Below the pieces are notes generated by a model. That model saw nothing but the letters and a program-made list of their open reading frames with translations, was not told the origin of the DNA and searched no databases. The position numbers and the translations under genes are program-made. 19,238 nucleotides of DNA from Altererythrobacter sp. Its GTDB lineage: Bacteria; Pseudomonadota; Alphaproteobacteria; Sphingomonadales; Sphingomonadaceae. Positions 1-7,937 of the stretch are shown one piece after another. Location: assembly GCA_024636575.1 (NCBI GenBank), contig JAGXGU010000037.1, positions 1 to 19,238 of the forward strand. Direction: 5' to 3'. The stretch's first letter is position 1, and each line of letters opens with the position of its first letter.

Positions 1-869
1 CCGGACAAAGCTTCACAGGCATTTCGGATCAGATTGATTACGACCTGCTGGATCTGAACGGAATCGCCGATTGCCTGCAATCCGTGGCTACCCGAATAAA
101 CCAGATTGATGGTGTGATAGCTTCCTTTAAGCGCGATTGCGGAAGCCTCTCGTATTGCAATATCCAGGTTGAACAAGGCCGGCCTCGCTTGCTCGATTGC
201 GGGCATGTTCTGGATATCGCGCATGATCTGGCCAGCCTTCAACGCGCAGCTCTCTATGCCATCCAGGATTGCCGATCCAGCTGGGTCGACATGTCCTTTG
301 TCCGCCATGTTGCGCATTGCCGAGACATAAAGAGCCAGCCCCGCGAGCGGTTGATTCAATTCGTGGGCTAAAGTCGATCGCACCGCCTCGATCGCACTAA
401 GGCGGGATGCGTGAATAAGTTCCGTCTGGAGCGCCAGGATCGTCTGCTGCGCGATTTTTTCCTGCGTAATATCTTGTTTGGTACCAAATATCCGCACTGC
501 CCGGCCGCCTTCTTGTTCCACCTCGCCGGTAATTCTGATCCAGCGCAATTTGCCCAGCTTGCTGCGCAGGGCCACATCGACGGTAAAACTGGAGCAAGTG
601 TCGATTGCTTGGTCCCGAAGCCTCACCAGCTCACGGCGGCAATTGGGCTCATAGCAGTCCAAGGTAACAGCCCGGTCCAATCTGGATTGCCTTGGAAGGC
701 CGAACAGGTCGTAGACAGCGTCGGTCCATGTCAGTTCTTCAGTGGCAAGATCGCATTCCCAGACGCCAATTTTCCCCAGGACAGAGACCCGGTCATACAT
801 TTTCTTGAGGAATTCAGGCGATTGCCTGTCAGGCTCTTCAGCGCCTTCCTGACGTGACAAAGTTGCCAT
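1..869 (-). CDS. PAS-domain sensor histidine kinase, FixL type (3' end beyond window)
   Basis: Cytoplasmic-looking sensor kinase; no membrane segment is visible. It should autophosphorylate on His and pass phosphate to a response regulator. Translated on the minus strand from an ATG at 869, residues about 30-137 form a PAS/PAC domain (GVWECD near the start, FGTKQDIT at the end). A HisKA domain follows with the H-box LAHELNQPL, phospho-acceptor His169. The N-box reads NLIRNACEAL at the window edge; the G boxes and stop codon lie outside. GGGAG sits about 11 nt before the ATG. The frame stays open upstream to a TGA near 1072, so a GTG start further up is possible. It is divergent from a second FixL-type kinase, and the nearest visible regulator is the FixJ-type gene at 3466. 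I see no heme-binding FixL signature, so the ligand is unknown. Confidence 0.9.
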   Translation of the reverse strand, partial: MATLSRQEGAEEPDRQSPEFLKKMYDRVSVLGKIGVWECDLATEELTWTDAVYDLFGLPRQSRLDRAVTLDCYEPNCRRELVRLRDQAIDTCSSFTVDVALRSKLGKLRWIRITGEVEQEGGRAVRIFGTKQDITQEKIAQQTILALQTELIHASRLSAIEAVRSTLAHELNQPLAGLALYVSAMRNMADKGHVDPAGSAILDGIESCALKAGQIMRDIQNMPAIEQARPALFNLDIAIREASAIALKGSYHTINLVYSGSHGLQAIGDSVQIQQVVINLIRNACEALS

Positions 870-1171
870 TTCCAACTCAGCTCCCGAAGCTTTCAGAGGG
901 TCCAAGCAACTGCTCCAATACCAGCCACCGCCATGCTTTTTTAGCACCAGGCGTGGCAGCACGAAAAGATGATCGCTGTCAACCACTCCCCCTGGGAAAT
1001 AGGGGGGGACACTACTTAGCAGATGACTTAATGCTGCTAAGGCCGAATCGCGGAAATTCGCCAACGCAGGTCACCGGAAGGCGACAGGTTTGGCTGTTTA
1101 CGCACCATTAAGGAATACGAATTTAGGTTTCATGGCGATCCGTAAGCTGCGCACAGCTTGGAAAGGGCAAG
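870..1171. promoter_or_regulatory. Divergent promoter region between two histidine kinase genes
   Basis: This 302-bp stretch separates two divergently transcribed sensor kinase genes and should hold both promoters. No convincing gene was found. It is AT-richer near 1100-1130. The one clear structure is the inverted repeat at 988-1006, listed separately. I could not assign -35/-10 boxes with confidence. Confidence 0.5.
988..1006. promoter_or_regulatory. Inverted repeat CCCCCT-N7-AGGGGG, candidate operator
   Basis: CCCCCT (988-993), a 7-nt spacer GGGAAAT, then AGGGGG (1001-1006) form a perfect 6-bp dyad, followed by two further G residues. It lies about 120 bp before one kinase start and 165 bp before the other. 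A dyad in a divergent regulatory gap is a plausible binding site for a dimeric regulator, possibly the neighbouring FixJ/LuxR-type protein. That link is inference. If the minus-strand kinase starts further upstream than 869, the dyad would be inside its coding frame. Confidence 0.4.
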
Positions 1172-2713
1172 TTGACCGAACCGACCATCACAGGTGATCT
1201 GCCCCGGATCTTGAGCGCAAATATGGTGTGCGAAGATTTTGGCCCGTTTTTCGGCGCTGCTGCGGCCAGCCAGATCCCGATGCTCGTCGCAGATCGCATC
1301 GATGATGACCTGATCGTCGTCTTCGTTAATGACAGCTTTCTCGAGCTTACGAAACGCCCCCGGCAGTTCATCCTGGATTGCCCGCTCGATAAAGTTCTGG
1401 CTCAGAGCTTTGGCCCCGCCTCCCTTCATTCCATCTACCTGGCAATTTCTGCCGGCCAGGCCGGGGCATGGAGTCTGGAATGCCGGCCACTGGGCGGTGA
1501 AACATTTCTTGCGACTGCCTTTGCGGGTTCCGTGCGCAGCCTAAACAATACCCTGTCCCACAATTTCATTTCGGTTGTCCGGCACGAGGAGCCCGCGAAT
1601 CACCTTAGCTCGAAGCGGGAACAGCATGATGCAATGTATGATAACGCACCTGGCTTTATCGCGAGGACTGACGGCCCCGAACATCGTTTCACCTATGCCA
1701 ATTCATCTTTCGAAAGGTTCGTGAATTGCCCGGATCTGGTTGGCAGAACTGTCGCCGAAGCACTGCCTGAAATCACCGAGCAGGGATTTGTAGAAATAAT
1801 CGATGAGGTTTTCACGACTGGGGTTCCATACCACGGACGTGATATTGAAGTCTTTGTCCCGAACGGCGAAAATGTTGCCCTGGAGAGGCGCTATTGTAAT
1901 TTTGTCTATCAGCCGATTTACGCCGCTGACGGATCTGTTTCGGGCCTTTTTGTTGAAGGGTATGATGTCACTGAAAGACACAAATCCCGAGAGGAATTGA
2001 CTGTGCTCAACACCCAGGTGATTCAGCTATCGCGCATGAACGCGATGGGTACAATGGCAGCTACGCTTGCGCACGAACTCAATCAGCCCGTCACTGCAAT
2101 TGCAAATTATGCCGCCGCTGGAAAGGTCCACCTGGAAACTTCGTCAGAAAGTGGCCGGCAGTCAGCCATGGACGCAGTTCTGGCCATCGCCGAAATAGCA
2201 GAGCGAACAGGCGACATGGTCAGGAATCTTCGCAAACTGACTCGAACCGGTGAAGTTAAGAAAACCGTTTTCGATATGACTTCAGCCATTTCCGAATGTA
2301 TCCAGCTAGTAATCGCAGGCGCAGAGCCAAGCGTTGAGATCGTGGATCGAACGGAAGAACCCGTAATGGTCACAGCCAACAGGATACAAATACAGCAGGT
2401 CATCATCAACTTGCTTAAAAATGCCGAGGAGTCCGCATCCAGCCCGGATCGCCAGAAAGTGGAGATTTGTGCCAAACATCGCGAGGGCTTCATTACGATT
2501 TGCGTGAAAGACTGCGGTACCGGCGTGGCTGATGCGGCTAAGAATACTCTGTTCGCACTCAACGAAACCACAAAGGAAGACGGGATGGGCATTGGCCTGT
2601 CAATTTCCCGTACCATCGTTGAAAGCCATGGCGGGCGAATCTGGCTGGAACGGACCGGACCCGATGGCTCCGAATTCTGCTTCACGATCCCAACACTTTC
2701 TGTCGAGTCGTAA
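1172..2713 (+). CDS. Dual-PAS sensor histidine kinase, FixL type
   Basis: Predicted soluble sensor kinase of 513 aa. It starts at a TTG supported by GGAAAGG six nt upstream; the first in-frame ATG is codon 18. Residues about 35-137 are a first PAS-like domain (PMLVAD, FVNDSFLELT) that recalls LOV domains but lacks the GxNCRFLQ cysteine motif. Residues about 152-270 are a second PAS domain ending GYDVTERH. HisKA carries LAHELNQPV with His301. HATPase_c shows N-box NLLKNAEE (413-420), G1 DCGTG (447-451) and G2 GMGIGLSISR (471-480), so the catalytic core is complete. It is divergent from another FixL-type kinase and tail-to-tail with a BLUF gene 21 bp away. The FixJ-type regulator at 3466 is the likely phosphate acceptor by proximity. 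The sensed signal is unknown. Confidence 0.93.
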   Translation: MTEPTITGDLPRILSANMVCEDFGPFFGAAAASQIPMLVADRIDDDLIVVFVNDSFLELTKRPRQFILDCPLDKVLAQSFGPASLHSIYLAISAGQAGAWSLECRPLGGETFLATAFAGSVRSLNNTLSHNFISVVRHEEPANHLSSKREQHDAMYDNAPGFIARTDGPEHRFTYANSSFERFVNCPDLVGRTVAEALPEITEQGFVEIIDEVFTTGVPYHGRDIEVFVPNGENVALERRYCNFVYQPIYAADGSVSGLFVEGYDVTERHKSREELTVLNTQVIQLSRMNAMGTMAATLAHELNQPVTAIANYAAAGKVHLETSSESGRQSAMDAVLAIAEIAERTGDMVRNLRKLTRTGEVKKTVFDMTSAISECIQLVIAGAEPSVEIVDRTEEPVMVTANRIQIQQVIINLLKNAEESASSPDRQKVEICAKHREGFITICVKDCGTGVADAAKNTLFALNETTKEDGMGIGLSISRTIVESHGGRIWLERTGPDGSEFCFTIPTLSVES

Positions 2714-2734
2714 ACGCAATCCCGGATGGCAATT

Positions 2735-3145
2735 TTATCCTGAAAATTCTTCCATGAGCTCAATCAGCCATCTTTCGCCGCGCCTTGTCGTCGTCGCCTG
2801 ACCACTAGTGATCAGGCGGGCAATATGGCCTGACACGAAGTGAGACTGTCCCGCATAGGCCAAGCCCCATGAGGGGAAGCGGCGATCACTTATTTTAGTG
2901 CGAACAAAAGTCTTCACTATTTCATGGCGCGGATCGCGTGCAATTGAAGCCATCAACCGATCGAGACTTTCACTTTCTCCTTCGAGTATTTGCGCAAAAT
3001 GCTTCCCGGTAAAAATAAGTGCGCCCGTCACCGAGATCGAGGCATTCTTCATGGACACCAAAGAAACAATGTCCTCGACATCCGAGCGAGCTTGTTCGTC
3101 CCGGCCGACATATTTGCTGATGTAAAGTTGCGATTCTAGCGCCAT
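2735..3145 (-). CDS. Single-domain BLUF blue-light sensor protein
   Basis: A 136-aa protein that is almost entirely one BLUF domain (sensor of blue light using FAD). In this family FAD excitation rearranges hydrogen bonds around a Tyr/Gln pair, and short BLUF proteins usually act by binding a partner. Key residues are visible and correctly spaced: Tyr8 (LYISK), Asn34 (KNASISVTG), Gln52 (HFAQILEG) and Trp93 (FPSWGL). The Met usually two residues after this Trp is Leu95 here. Residues about 104-136 form a short C-terminal cap (SGHIARL, RWLIELMEEF). ATG at 3145 follows GGGA at short spacing. It lies between a PAS kinase and a FixJ-type regulator, in opposite orientation to both, so its output may be that two-component pair; this is inference. 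Confidence 0.92.
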   Translation of the reverse strand: MALESQLYISKYVGRDEQARSDVEDIVSLVSMKNASISVTGALIFTGKHFAQILEGESESLDRLMASIARDPRHEIVKTFVRTKISDRRFPSWGLAYAGQSHFVSGHIARLITSGQATTTRRGERWLIELMEEFSG

Positions 3146-3465
3146 GATTGTCCCGATAGTAGCAGCGCGATTGTGGGGGTGTCAGCAAGCCGATGGGGCG
3201 GGCGCGTGTTCGGACTGGAAACCATCCGCTTGTTGGCAAATTGCGTAGTCATGCCAGACCCACTGCACCCTGCGAAGCAGCCAGGAAAGCTGTGGAAACT
3301 TCGGCAAAGCTGCTAGTTTTTGTTAATCACCCTGTCATCCGTTAAGGTCTATCAAGATAGGCAGGACTGTATATTCTTGCAGCAAAGGTCAAACAAGCGT
3401 TCCATTCAAAGTGAATGCGCCGAATTTTTGTAGCGCCAGAGATATCAACGAATGAGGGCGAATTG
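3146..3465. promoter_or_regulatory. Divergent intergenic region between BLUF and response regulator genes
   Basis: A 320-bp gap between the divergent BLUF and FixJ-type genes that should carry both promoters. No convincing gene is present. A small dyad CTATC-AA-GATAG sits at 3349-3360, about 105 bp before the regulator start, in an AT-rich stretch. An ATG at 3415 is in frame with the regulator but has no ribosome binding site. Promoter boxes could not be fixed. Confidence 0.45.
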
Positions 3466-4137
3466 ATGATTGAAGAGGATTTGACGGACCGTCATGAAAT
3501 TCTGTCCACCGCGGGCAAGGAAGACGATCAGAAGCGAGTTTATGTCGTGGATGATAACAGCGACGTTCGCCGATCGCTTCATTTTAGTTTGGCATCGGTC
3601 AACATCGTCGGTTGGCCCTTTGTATGTGCGCAGGATTTCCTTGATGGGGCAGCGTCCCTCCCCCCTGCGCCGCTCCTTCTGGATGTCAAAATGCCGGGGA
3701 TTGATGGTCTTGAAACCCTCACCCTGCTGAGAGAGCAAGGGATAAACTGGCCGACCATCATGATGTCTGCACACGGCGACATTTCCATGGCGGTGAAATC
3801 AATCCAGCTCGGCGCAGTGGATTTTCTGGAAAAGCCGTTTAAATTCGAAGAGCTTGTGGGGTTACTCGACGCCGCATACGACAATCTGGCGCAGACGGGT
3901 GAGACCAAATTCAGCAAGCACGAAGCGCAGGAACTCCTTGATCGTATGTCGCCGCGCGAAGCCGAAGTCATCGATCTGCTGGTTCAGGGTGACGCGAACA
4001 AGTCGGTAGCAAACGAGTTGGGTTTGAGTGTTCGCACCGTGGAGGTTCACCGCGCCAACGCCTTTGCTAAAATCGGTGTCAAAAACCTTCCCCAAGTGCT
4101 CGCGCTGATGTTTGCCGCCAAGGGGCGAACGCTATAG
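3466..4137 (+). CDS. FixJ-type response regulator (receiver + LuxR-type HTH)
   Basis: A 223-aa two-component regulator. Residues about 24-140 are a receiver domain: acidic pair Asp29/Asp30 (VVDDN), phospho-acceptor Asp73 (LLLDVKMPG), switch Ser101 (MMSAHGD) and Lys123 (LEKPF). A linker follows, then a LuxR/GerE helix-turn-helix at about 158-220 (MSPREAEVIDLL, SVRTVEVHRANAFAKI). This is the standard FixJ layout and length. I chose the ATG at 3466 because GAGGGCG precedes it at good spacing; an in-frame ATG at 3415 lacks a ribosome binding site. Two FixL-type kinases lie within 3.5 kb and no other regulator is visible, so both may signal to it. Phosphorylation would be expected to trigger dimerisation and promoter binding. 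Its targets are unknown. Confidence 0.93.
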   Translation: MIEEDLTDRHEILSTAGKEDDQKRVYVVDDNSDVRRSLHFSLASVNIVGWPFVCAQDFLDGAASLPPAPLLLDVKMPGIDGLETLTLLREQGINWPTIMMSAHGDISMAVKSIQLGAVDFLEKPFKFEELVGLLDAAYDNLAQTGETKFSKHEAQELLDRMSPREAEVIDLLVQGDANKSVANELGLSVRTVEVHRANAFAKIGVKNLPQVLALMFAAKGRTL

Positions 4138-4172
4138 CCAGCTGGGAAATTGACCTCCGCTGGAGGGGCAAG

Positions 4173-5423
4173 TCAGGAGATTTCGGGTTTACGCTCGTCC
4201 CTGTCACCCAGTCGTTTGAACATGGTTGTTGCCGCCAGCAGTAACGCCAACGGCGCAAGCGAGAAATAAAAGGCAGTCTCGCCGCCAAGCGCAGCGAAGG
4301 TCTGGCCAGTGACATAGGAACCGGTGGTTCCCCCCAGTGCTGAAAATACCACGATCAGTCCGGTCATCACCGCGTGATCGGACGGCGGCAGCGCGGAGAG
4401 AATGCGCGAATTGATTACCGGATAGATCGGGGCAAGAAACAACCCGGCCATCGGCAGAATGAACGCAGCCAGCGGCGCGCTCGCCCAGTTCATTTGGGGA
4501 TCGGGTGAAAGCCCGCGTGTAAGCGGTAGCGTCAGCAGAAGCAGCAGGGCCATCATCACAATGCAGCTGGCCAGTACGGTGAACCATGGCACCCGCCGCA
4601 GCACAAAGCCAGCCCCCAGCCGCCCAGCGGCGGTGGCACCGGCAAACAGGCTGGCCGCCATCACGCTCATCGCTTGCGGCATATGCAGCACTTCATTGTT
4701 GAAGGTGGGCAGCCAGGTGCCGATCGCCTGTTCGACCAGCACATACAGAAAGGCGCAGAGCAGGAAAACCAACACCAGCGGCCGCGCAGCCAGCACGAAC
4801 ATGGCAGAAAAATCGCTGCTTGGCGCGCCGCTTTCCGGTTGCGCGGCACTCTCGTCAAGGGGTGTGGTCTTGACCACCACTGCGACCATGGCTGCCGCGA
4901 TGGCCAGCAGCCAATAGACGTTGACCCAGCCAAGGCTCTGCGGATTGCTGCTGTCAATGAAAGCACCGAACAGCCAATAACTTGAAAGCACGCCAATCAT
5001 GAACAGCCCCTCGATCGTACTGATCAAACTGGCATGATCGGCCTTGTCGCGCGCCACCAGGCCGACCATGGCATAGGCCGAAACCTTGGTCAGCGCGAAA
5101 CCTGCGCCGGTTACGGCAAACAGCAGCTTTGTGGTGGCAAAGGTCGGCACCAGAGGCATGGCAACACAGGCCAGGCTGACCATTGCGGCTGCCAGTGCCA
5201 TACTGTTGCGAAGGCCGAAACGCGGCAGCAGCGATGCAACAAGAAACGAGGTGACGGCAATCGGCAGATCCTTGAACGCTTCGAGAATCGAGGCACTGGA
5301 CTTCGTCTGGCCGAGCGAGGCGATCGCTTGAAGGATAACCGTGCCCACACTGTTCAGCAAAATCGCGAACAGCATATACGAAAGCACAATGGCAAAAAGC
5401 ACACGGGTCCGGTTAACGAGCAT
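4173..5423 (-). CDS. MFS transporter, probably sugar uptake
   Basis: A 416-aa major facilitator protein with about twelve hydrophobic segments split by a polar central loop (around residues 195-215, DESAAQPESGAPSSD). Its place as last gene of a minus-strand cluster with a GH65 remnant, phosphoglucomutase and a TonB-dependent receptor suggests it carries a glucoside across the inner membrane after the receptor brings it into the periplasm. ATG at 5423 follows AGGA six nt upstream. A GTG one codon earlier is also in frame but too close to that site. A hairpin with a T-run on the minus strand lies just upstream, so expression may be lower than that of the receptor or come partly from its own promoter. 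It converges on the response regulator gene 35 bp away. The substrate is not readable from sequence. Confidence 0.85.
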   Translation of the reverse strand: MLVNRTRVLFAIVLSYMLFAILLNSVGTVILQAIASLGQTKSSASILEAFKDLPIAVTSFLVASLLPRFGLRNSMALAAAMVSLACVAMPLVPTFATTKLLFAVTGAGFALTKVSAYAMVGLVARDKADHASLISTIEGLFMIGVLSSYWLFGAFIDSSNPQSLGWVNVYWLLAIAAAMVAVVVKTTPLDESAAQPESGAPSSDFSAMFVLAARPLVLVFLLCAFLYVLVEQAIGTWLPTFNNEVLHMPQAMSVMAASLFAGATAAGRLGAGFVLRRVPWFTVLASCIVMMALLLLLTLPLTRGLSPDPQMNWASAPLAAFILPMAGLFLAPIYPVINSRILSALPPSDHAVMTGLIVVFSALGGTTGSYVTGQTFAALGGETAFYFSLAPLALLLAATTMFKRLGDRDERKPEIS

Positions 5424-5450
5424 CACTCATCCTTTCGCGCAGGATATAGA

Positions 5451-5488
5451 GTAAAACCGCCGGGGGGCACCATGCCCGCCCGGCGGTT
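5451..5488 (-). terminator. Rho-independent terminator between receptor and transporter genes
   Basis: AACCGCCGGG (5455-5464) pairs with CCCGGCGGTT (5479-5488): a perfect 10-bp GC-rich stem with a 14-nt loop. Read on the minus strand it runs into TTTTAC. It sits between the TonB receptor stop (5534) and the MFS start (5423), so it probably ends or attenuates receptor transcripts. Confidence 0.75.
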
Positions 5489-5492
5489 GCGA

Positions 5493-5515
5493 CCCGAAGG
5501 ATATATCCTTTCGGG
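5493..5515. repeat. Near-perfect hairpin after the receptor stop codon
   Basis: CCCGAAGGAT and ATCCTTTCGGG form a stem of about 10 bp with one bulged T, centred on ATAT. It lies 18 bp past the receptor stop and just before the stronger terminator. It may protect the 3' end of the receptor mRNA or act with the following hairpin; no T-run follows it on the minus strand. Confidence 0.5.
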
Positions 5516-5533
5516 ATGGGATTGGCTCACAGT

Positions 5534-7921
5534 TCAGAATGTGAACTGTGCGCTGAAGGTGAACGACCGGCCAAGGATTGGCCGCGCCAGGATGGGTCCA
5601 ACGCCCTGCGAACCGACCACGCGCGGATTGCCTTCGGTAAGCCCCTTTGAATCAAGCAGATTGTCAGCCGTGGCCATCAAGGTCAGCTGCTCATTCACAT
5701 CCACCGCAATGCCGGCGTCCACCTTGGTATAAGACGGAAGGACTTGGGTATTGAGATTGTCCGAGAAGCGCGAATCGACCCATTGCGCCGATCCGAACAC
5801 CGTGGCTTCCAAACCGCCGAAGCTGGCAGTATAGGCCGCCCGGCCGCGCGCCTGCCATTCAGGCTGACGTTCGAGCTGGTTGCCCGATGCGTCAACCGAC
5901 CCGCCCAATGCGAAGAAATTATCATATTCCGCGTTGAGATAAGTCACGTTCCCGCCCAGGCTCAGGCCTTCGAACGAGCGCACTTCGGCTTCCAGCTCCA
6001 CACCCAGGGCGTTGGCCGAGCCGACATTCGGGATCGGCGCGCCATTGACGATCTGCGTGTTCTGGATTCCGCTGAATTCATTGTAGAACACGGTGGCATA
6101 GACACTGTAATCGCGCTTGGTAACTTTGAGACCACCTTCGAATGTGTCGATTTCCTGCACCAGACGCAAACCATCGCGCAGCTGGTCGAATTGCGGGAAG
6201 CTGTTGCCCCGGCTGTACCGCAGGAAAGTGCCGAATTCATCGGTAAAGGCGTAATTGGCGCCCACCGTCCAGGCGGCCCGGCTTTTCGAGAACTCGATGT
6301 TCGAGAAAGTACCGTTCAGAACCGCATCGCCATTGTTGAACAAGGTGTCGGGATCGCCATCGGTATCGACGCCGAAATCGTTGTTTTCAAGGCTGCCGGT
6401 CACTTTGTGGCGATGCCAGCGGATGCCCGCATCGATGCGCAATTGTTCACTGACCTGCCATTCGTTGGACAAATAGGCGGCCACATCTTCGCCGTCGTAA
6501 TCAGCGTTGACGTTGAAGAACGAACCGCGGGTAAAGCCATTGCGCGTTACGGGCCGGCTGTCATCCAGGGTCATGTTGAGCACGCGCGGATTGCTGACTG
6601 CTTCGAGCAGGAGGAAATTGCCCAGGTTCCAGCGGTCACGCGAAGAAAACGAAGCGTAGTAAACACCTGCTGTGAGTGTATTCGCACCGAAATCAAAGGT
6701 CAGTCCATTTTCGGTTACAAAGGATTCCAGATCCTTGTCCACACGCCATGCGCCAACTTCGATCACGGCATCCGCCTGATTGAATGCGCCTCCGCCATTG
6801 GCGTAGGTGACGCTGCCGACACCGGCACCGAAGCGCCCGGCAATTTCAGCCACCGTGGTCGGCGGTCCGGCCGGAACCAGCCCGCGCGTATCGGCCGAGC
6901 CCTTGAGATAGCTGGTCTTGCTGAACAGCGAAACCGTGTCCGAAAGCGAATAATCGAGATTGGCCCCGAAATTGACCAGATCGGCCCCGCGGCCTTCTGA
7001 CTGGTCGATCGTCACCCCGTCATTGGGGGTGGAAAGGCGCGTTTCGGGCCCGTTGAAAGTGCCTGTGCCGCGATCGAAGCCCGGGAAATCTTCAAGACTG
7101 CCATCGGCGTTCTGGATAACCGGGATCGGCAGCAGCCAGGCGCCGCGATCATTGAGGTACCTGCCCCACACGGTAATCTTGCCCGCGCCAAAATCATGCG
7201 TGATATTCGCGCTGATCTGGCCGCCTTCTTCGGCAGTGAAACCCGCATCCCGCAGGCCATCACCCGAATGGTAGAAACCGCCCACCATGAAGCCGGTATC
7301 ATCGCCCAGCGGCCCGCTGATTACCGTATCAAACCGCTTGTCGCCGAAATCGGTGACACTGGCCTTTACCAACCCTTCGAAGGTATCGCCGCCTTTGCGG
7401 GCGATCAGGTTGGCAGTAAGGCCGACCTGACCATTGGAGAAGACCTGCGCCGGGCCGCCACGTACCGCTTCCAGCCGTTCGACCGTTTCATCAATCCGGA
7501 AAAGCTGCGAATTTTCAAGGAACGACAAGGTGGGCGGCGGGAATGATGGCGAACCTTCGTACTGGAAGGTCACAAACTCTGCATCGCCGCCGCCGGGAAA
7601 GCCGCGGACGAAGATGTTGGCGCCGTTCTGGCCCCCTGAGCTTTCCGACCACACGCCCGGAACAACCGAGAGCAGATCAGCCGTGCTGTTGGGCGCCACC
7701 TGGTCGATGGCGCTACTGTCGATCGATGTGATGGCATAGGCGGCATCCTGTTTGCGCTGGCCAGAACCACCCGGGCGCGCGGTCACGACGATCACGTCAC
7801 CATCATAGGTTTCGGATGCTTGTTCGGCAGGAGCCGTCTGGGCAGTCTGGGCCAGCGCCGTAGCCGGGCAAAGCAGCGCAGCCGCTGCGGCTGATGTAAG
7901 CCATCTGTTCTTATAGGTCAT
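5534..7921 (-). CDS. TonB-dependent outer-membrane receptor
   Basis: A 795-aa outer-membrane active transporter powered by TonB/ExbBD. Residues 1-24 are a signal peptide (basic start, Ala-rich core, ALA-Q cleavage site). A TonB-box-like stretch DVIVVTAR lies at about 42-49. The plug domain runs to about residue 175 (SVVPGVW, GGDAEFVTFQYEG, VERLEAVRGGPAQV). The remainder is a beta-barrel ending in AQFTF with the terminal Phe expected for BAM-dependent insertion. ATG at 7921 follows GGAGAGAG. It starts only 16 nt after the phosphoglucomutase stop and is followed by an MFS gene, which points to uptake of an alpha-glucoside such as a maltose- or trehalose-type sugar. This substrate guess rests on neighbours only. 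It appears full length with no frameshift. Confidence 0.93.
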   Translation of the reverse strand: MTYKNRWLTSAAAAALLCPATALAQTAQTAPAEQASETYDGDVIVVTARPGGSGQRKQDAAYAITSIDSSAIDQVAPNSTADLLSVVPGVWSESSGGQNGANIFVRGFPGGGDAEFVTFQYEGSPSFPPPTLSFLENSQLFRIDETVERLEAVRGGPAQVFSNGQVGLTANLIARKGGDTFEGLVKASVTDFGDKRFDTVISGPLGDDTGFMVGGFYHSGDGLRDAGFTAEEGGQISANITHDFGAGKITVWGRYLNDRGAWLLPIPVIQNADGSLEDFPGFDRGTGTFNGPETRLSTPNDGVTIDQSEGRGADLVNFGANLDYSLSDTVSLFSKTSYLKGSADTRGLVPAGPPTTVAEIAGRFGAGVGSVTYANGGGAFNQADAVIEVGAWRVDKDLESFVTENGLTFDFGANTLTAGVYYASFSSRDRWNLGNFLLLEAVSNPRVLNMTLDDSRPVTRNGFTRGSFFNVNADYDGEDVAAYLSNEWQVSEQLRIDAGIRWHRHKVTGSLENNDFGVDTDGDPDTLFNNGDAVLNGTFSNIEFSKSRAAWTVGANYAFTDEFGTFLRYSRGNSFPQFDQLRDGLRLVQEIDTFEGGLKVTKRDYSVYATVFYNEFSGIQNTQIVNGAPIPNVGSANALGVELEAEVRSFEGLSLGGNVTYLNAEYDNFFALGGSVDASGNQLERQPEWQARGRAAYTASFGGLEATVFGSAQWVDSRFSDNLNTQVLPSYTKVDAGIAVDVNEQLTLMATADNLLDSKGLTEGNPRVVGSQGVGPILARPILGRSFTFSAQFTF

Positions 7922-7937
7922 TTTTCTCTCTCCGTGG

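Noticed and set aside
411..857. 148-aa plus-strand open frame
   Set aside because: It is antisense to the PAS/HisKA coding region, whose minus-strand translation is unmistakable.
1131..1196. Small ORF starting at ATG 1131 before the plus-strand kinase
   Set aside because: It has no good ribosome binding site, runs about 20 codons out of frame into the kinase and has no recognisable sequence.
4154..4166. CCTCC-GCT-GGAGG hairpin between the response regulator and MFS genes
   Set aside because: Five-bp arms with a 3-nt loop and no T-run; it could be chance in a 35-bp convergent gap.
5744..7000. 418-aa open frame on the plus strand
   Set aside because: It lies wholly opposite the TonB-dependent receptor, whose frame shows signal peptide, plug and barrel features. 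The plus-strand translation has no recognisable domain and is a high-GC shadow.
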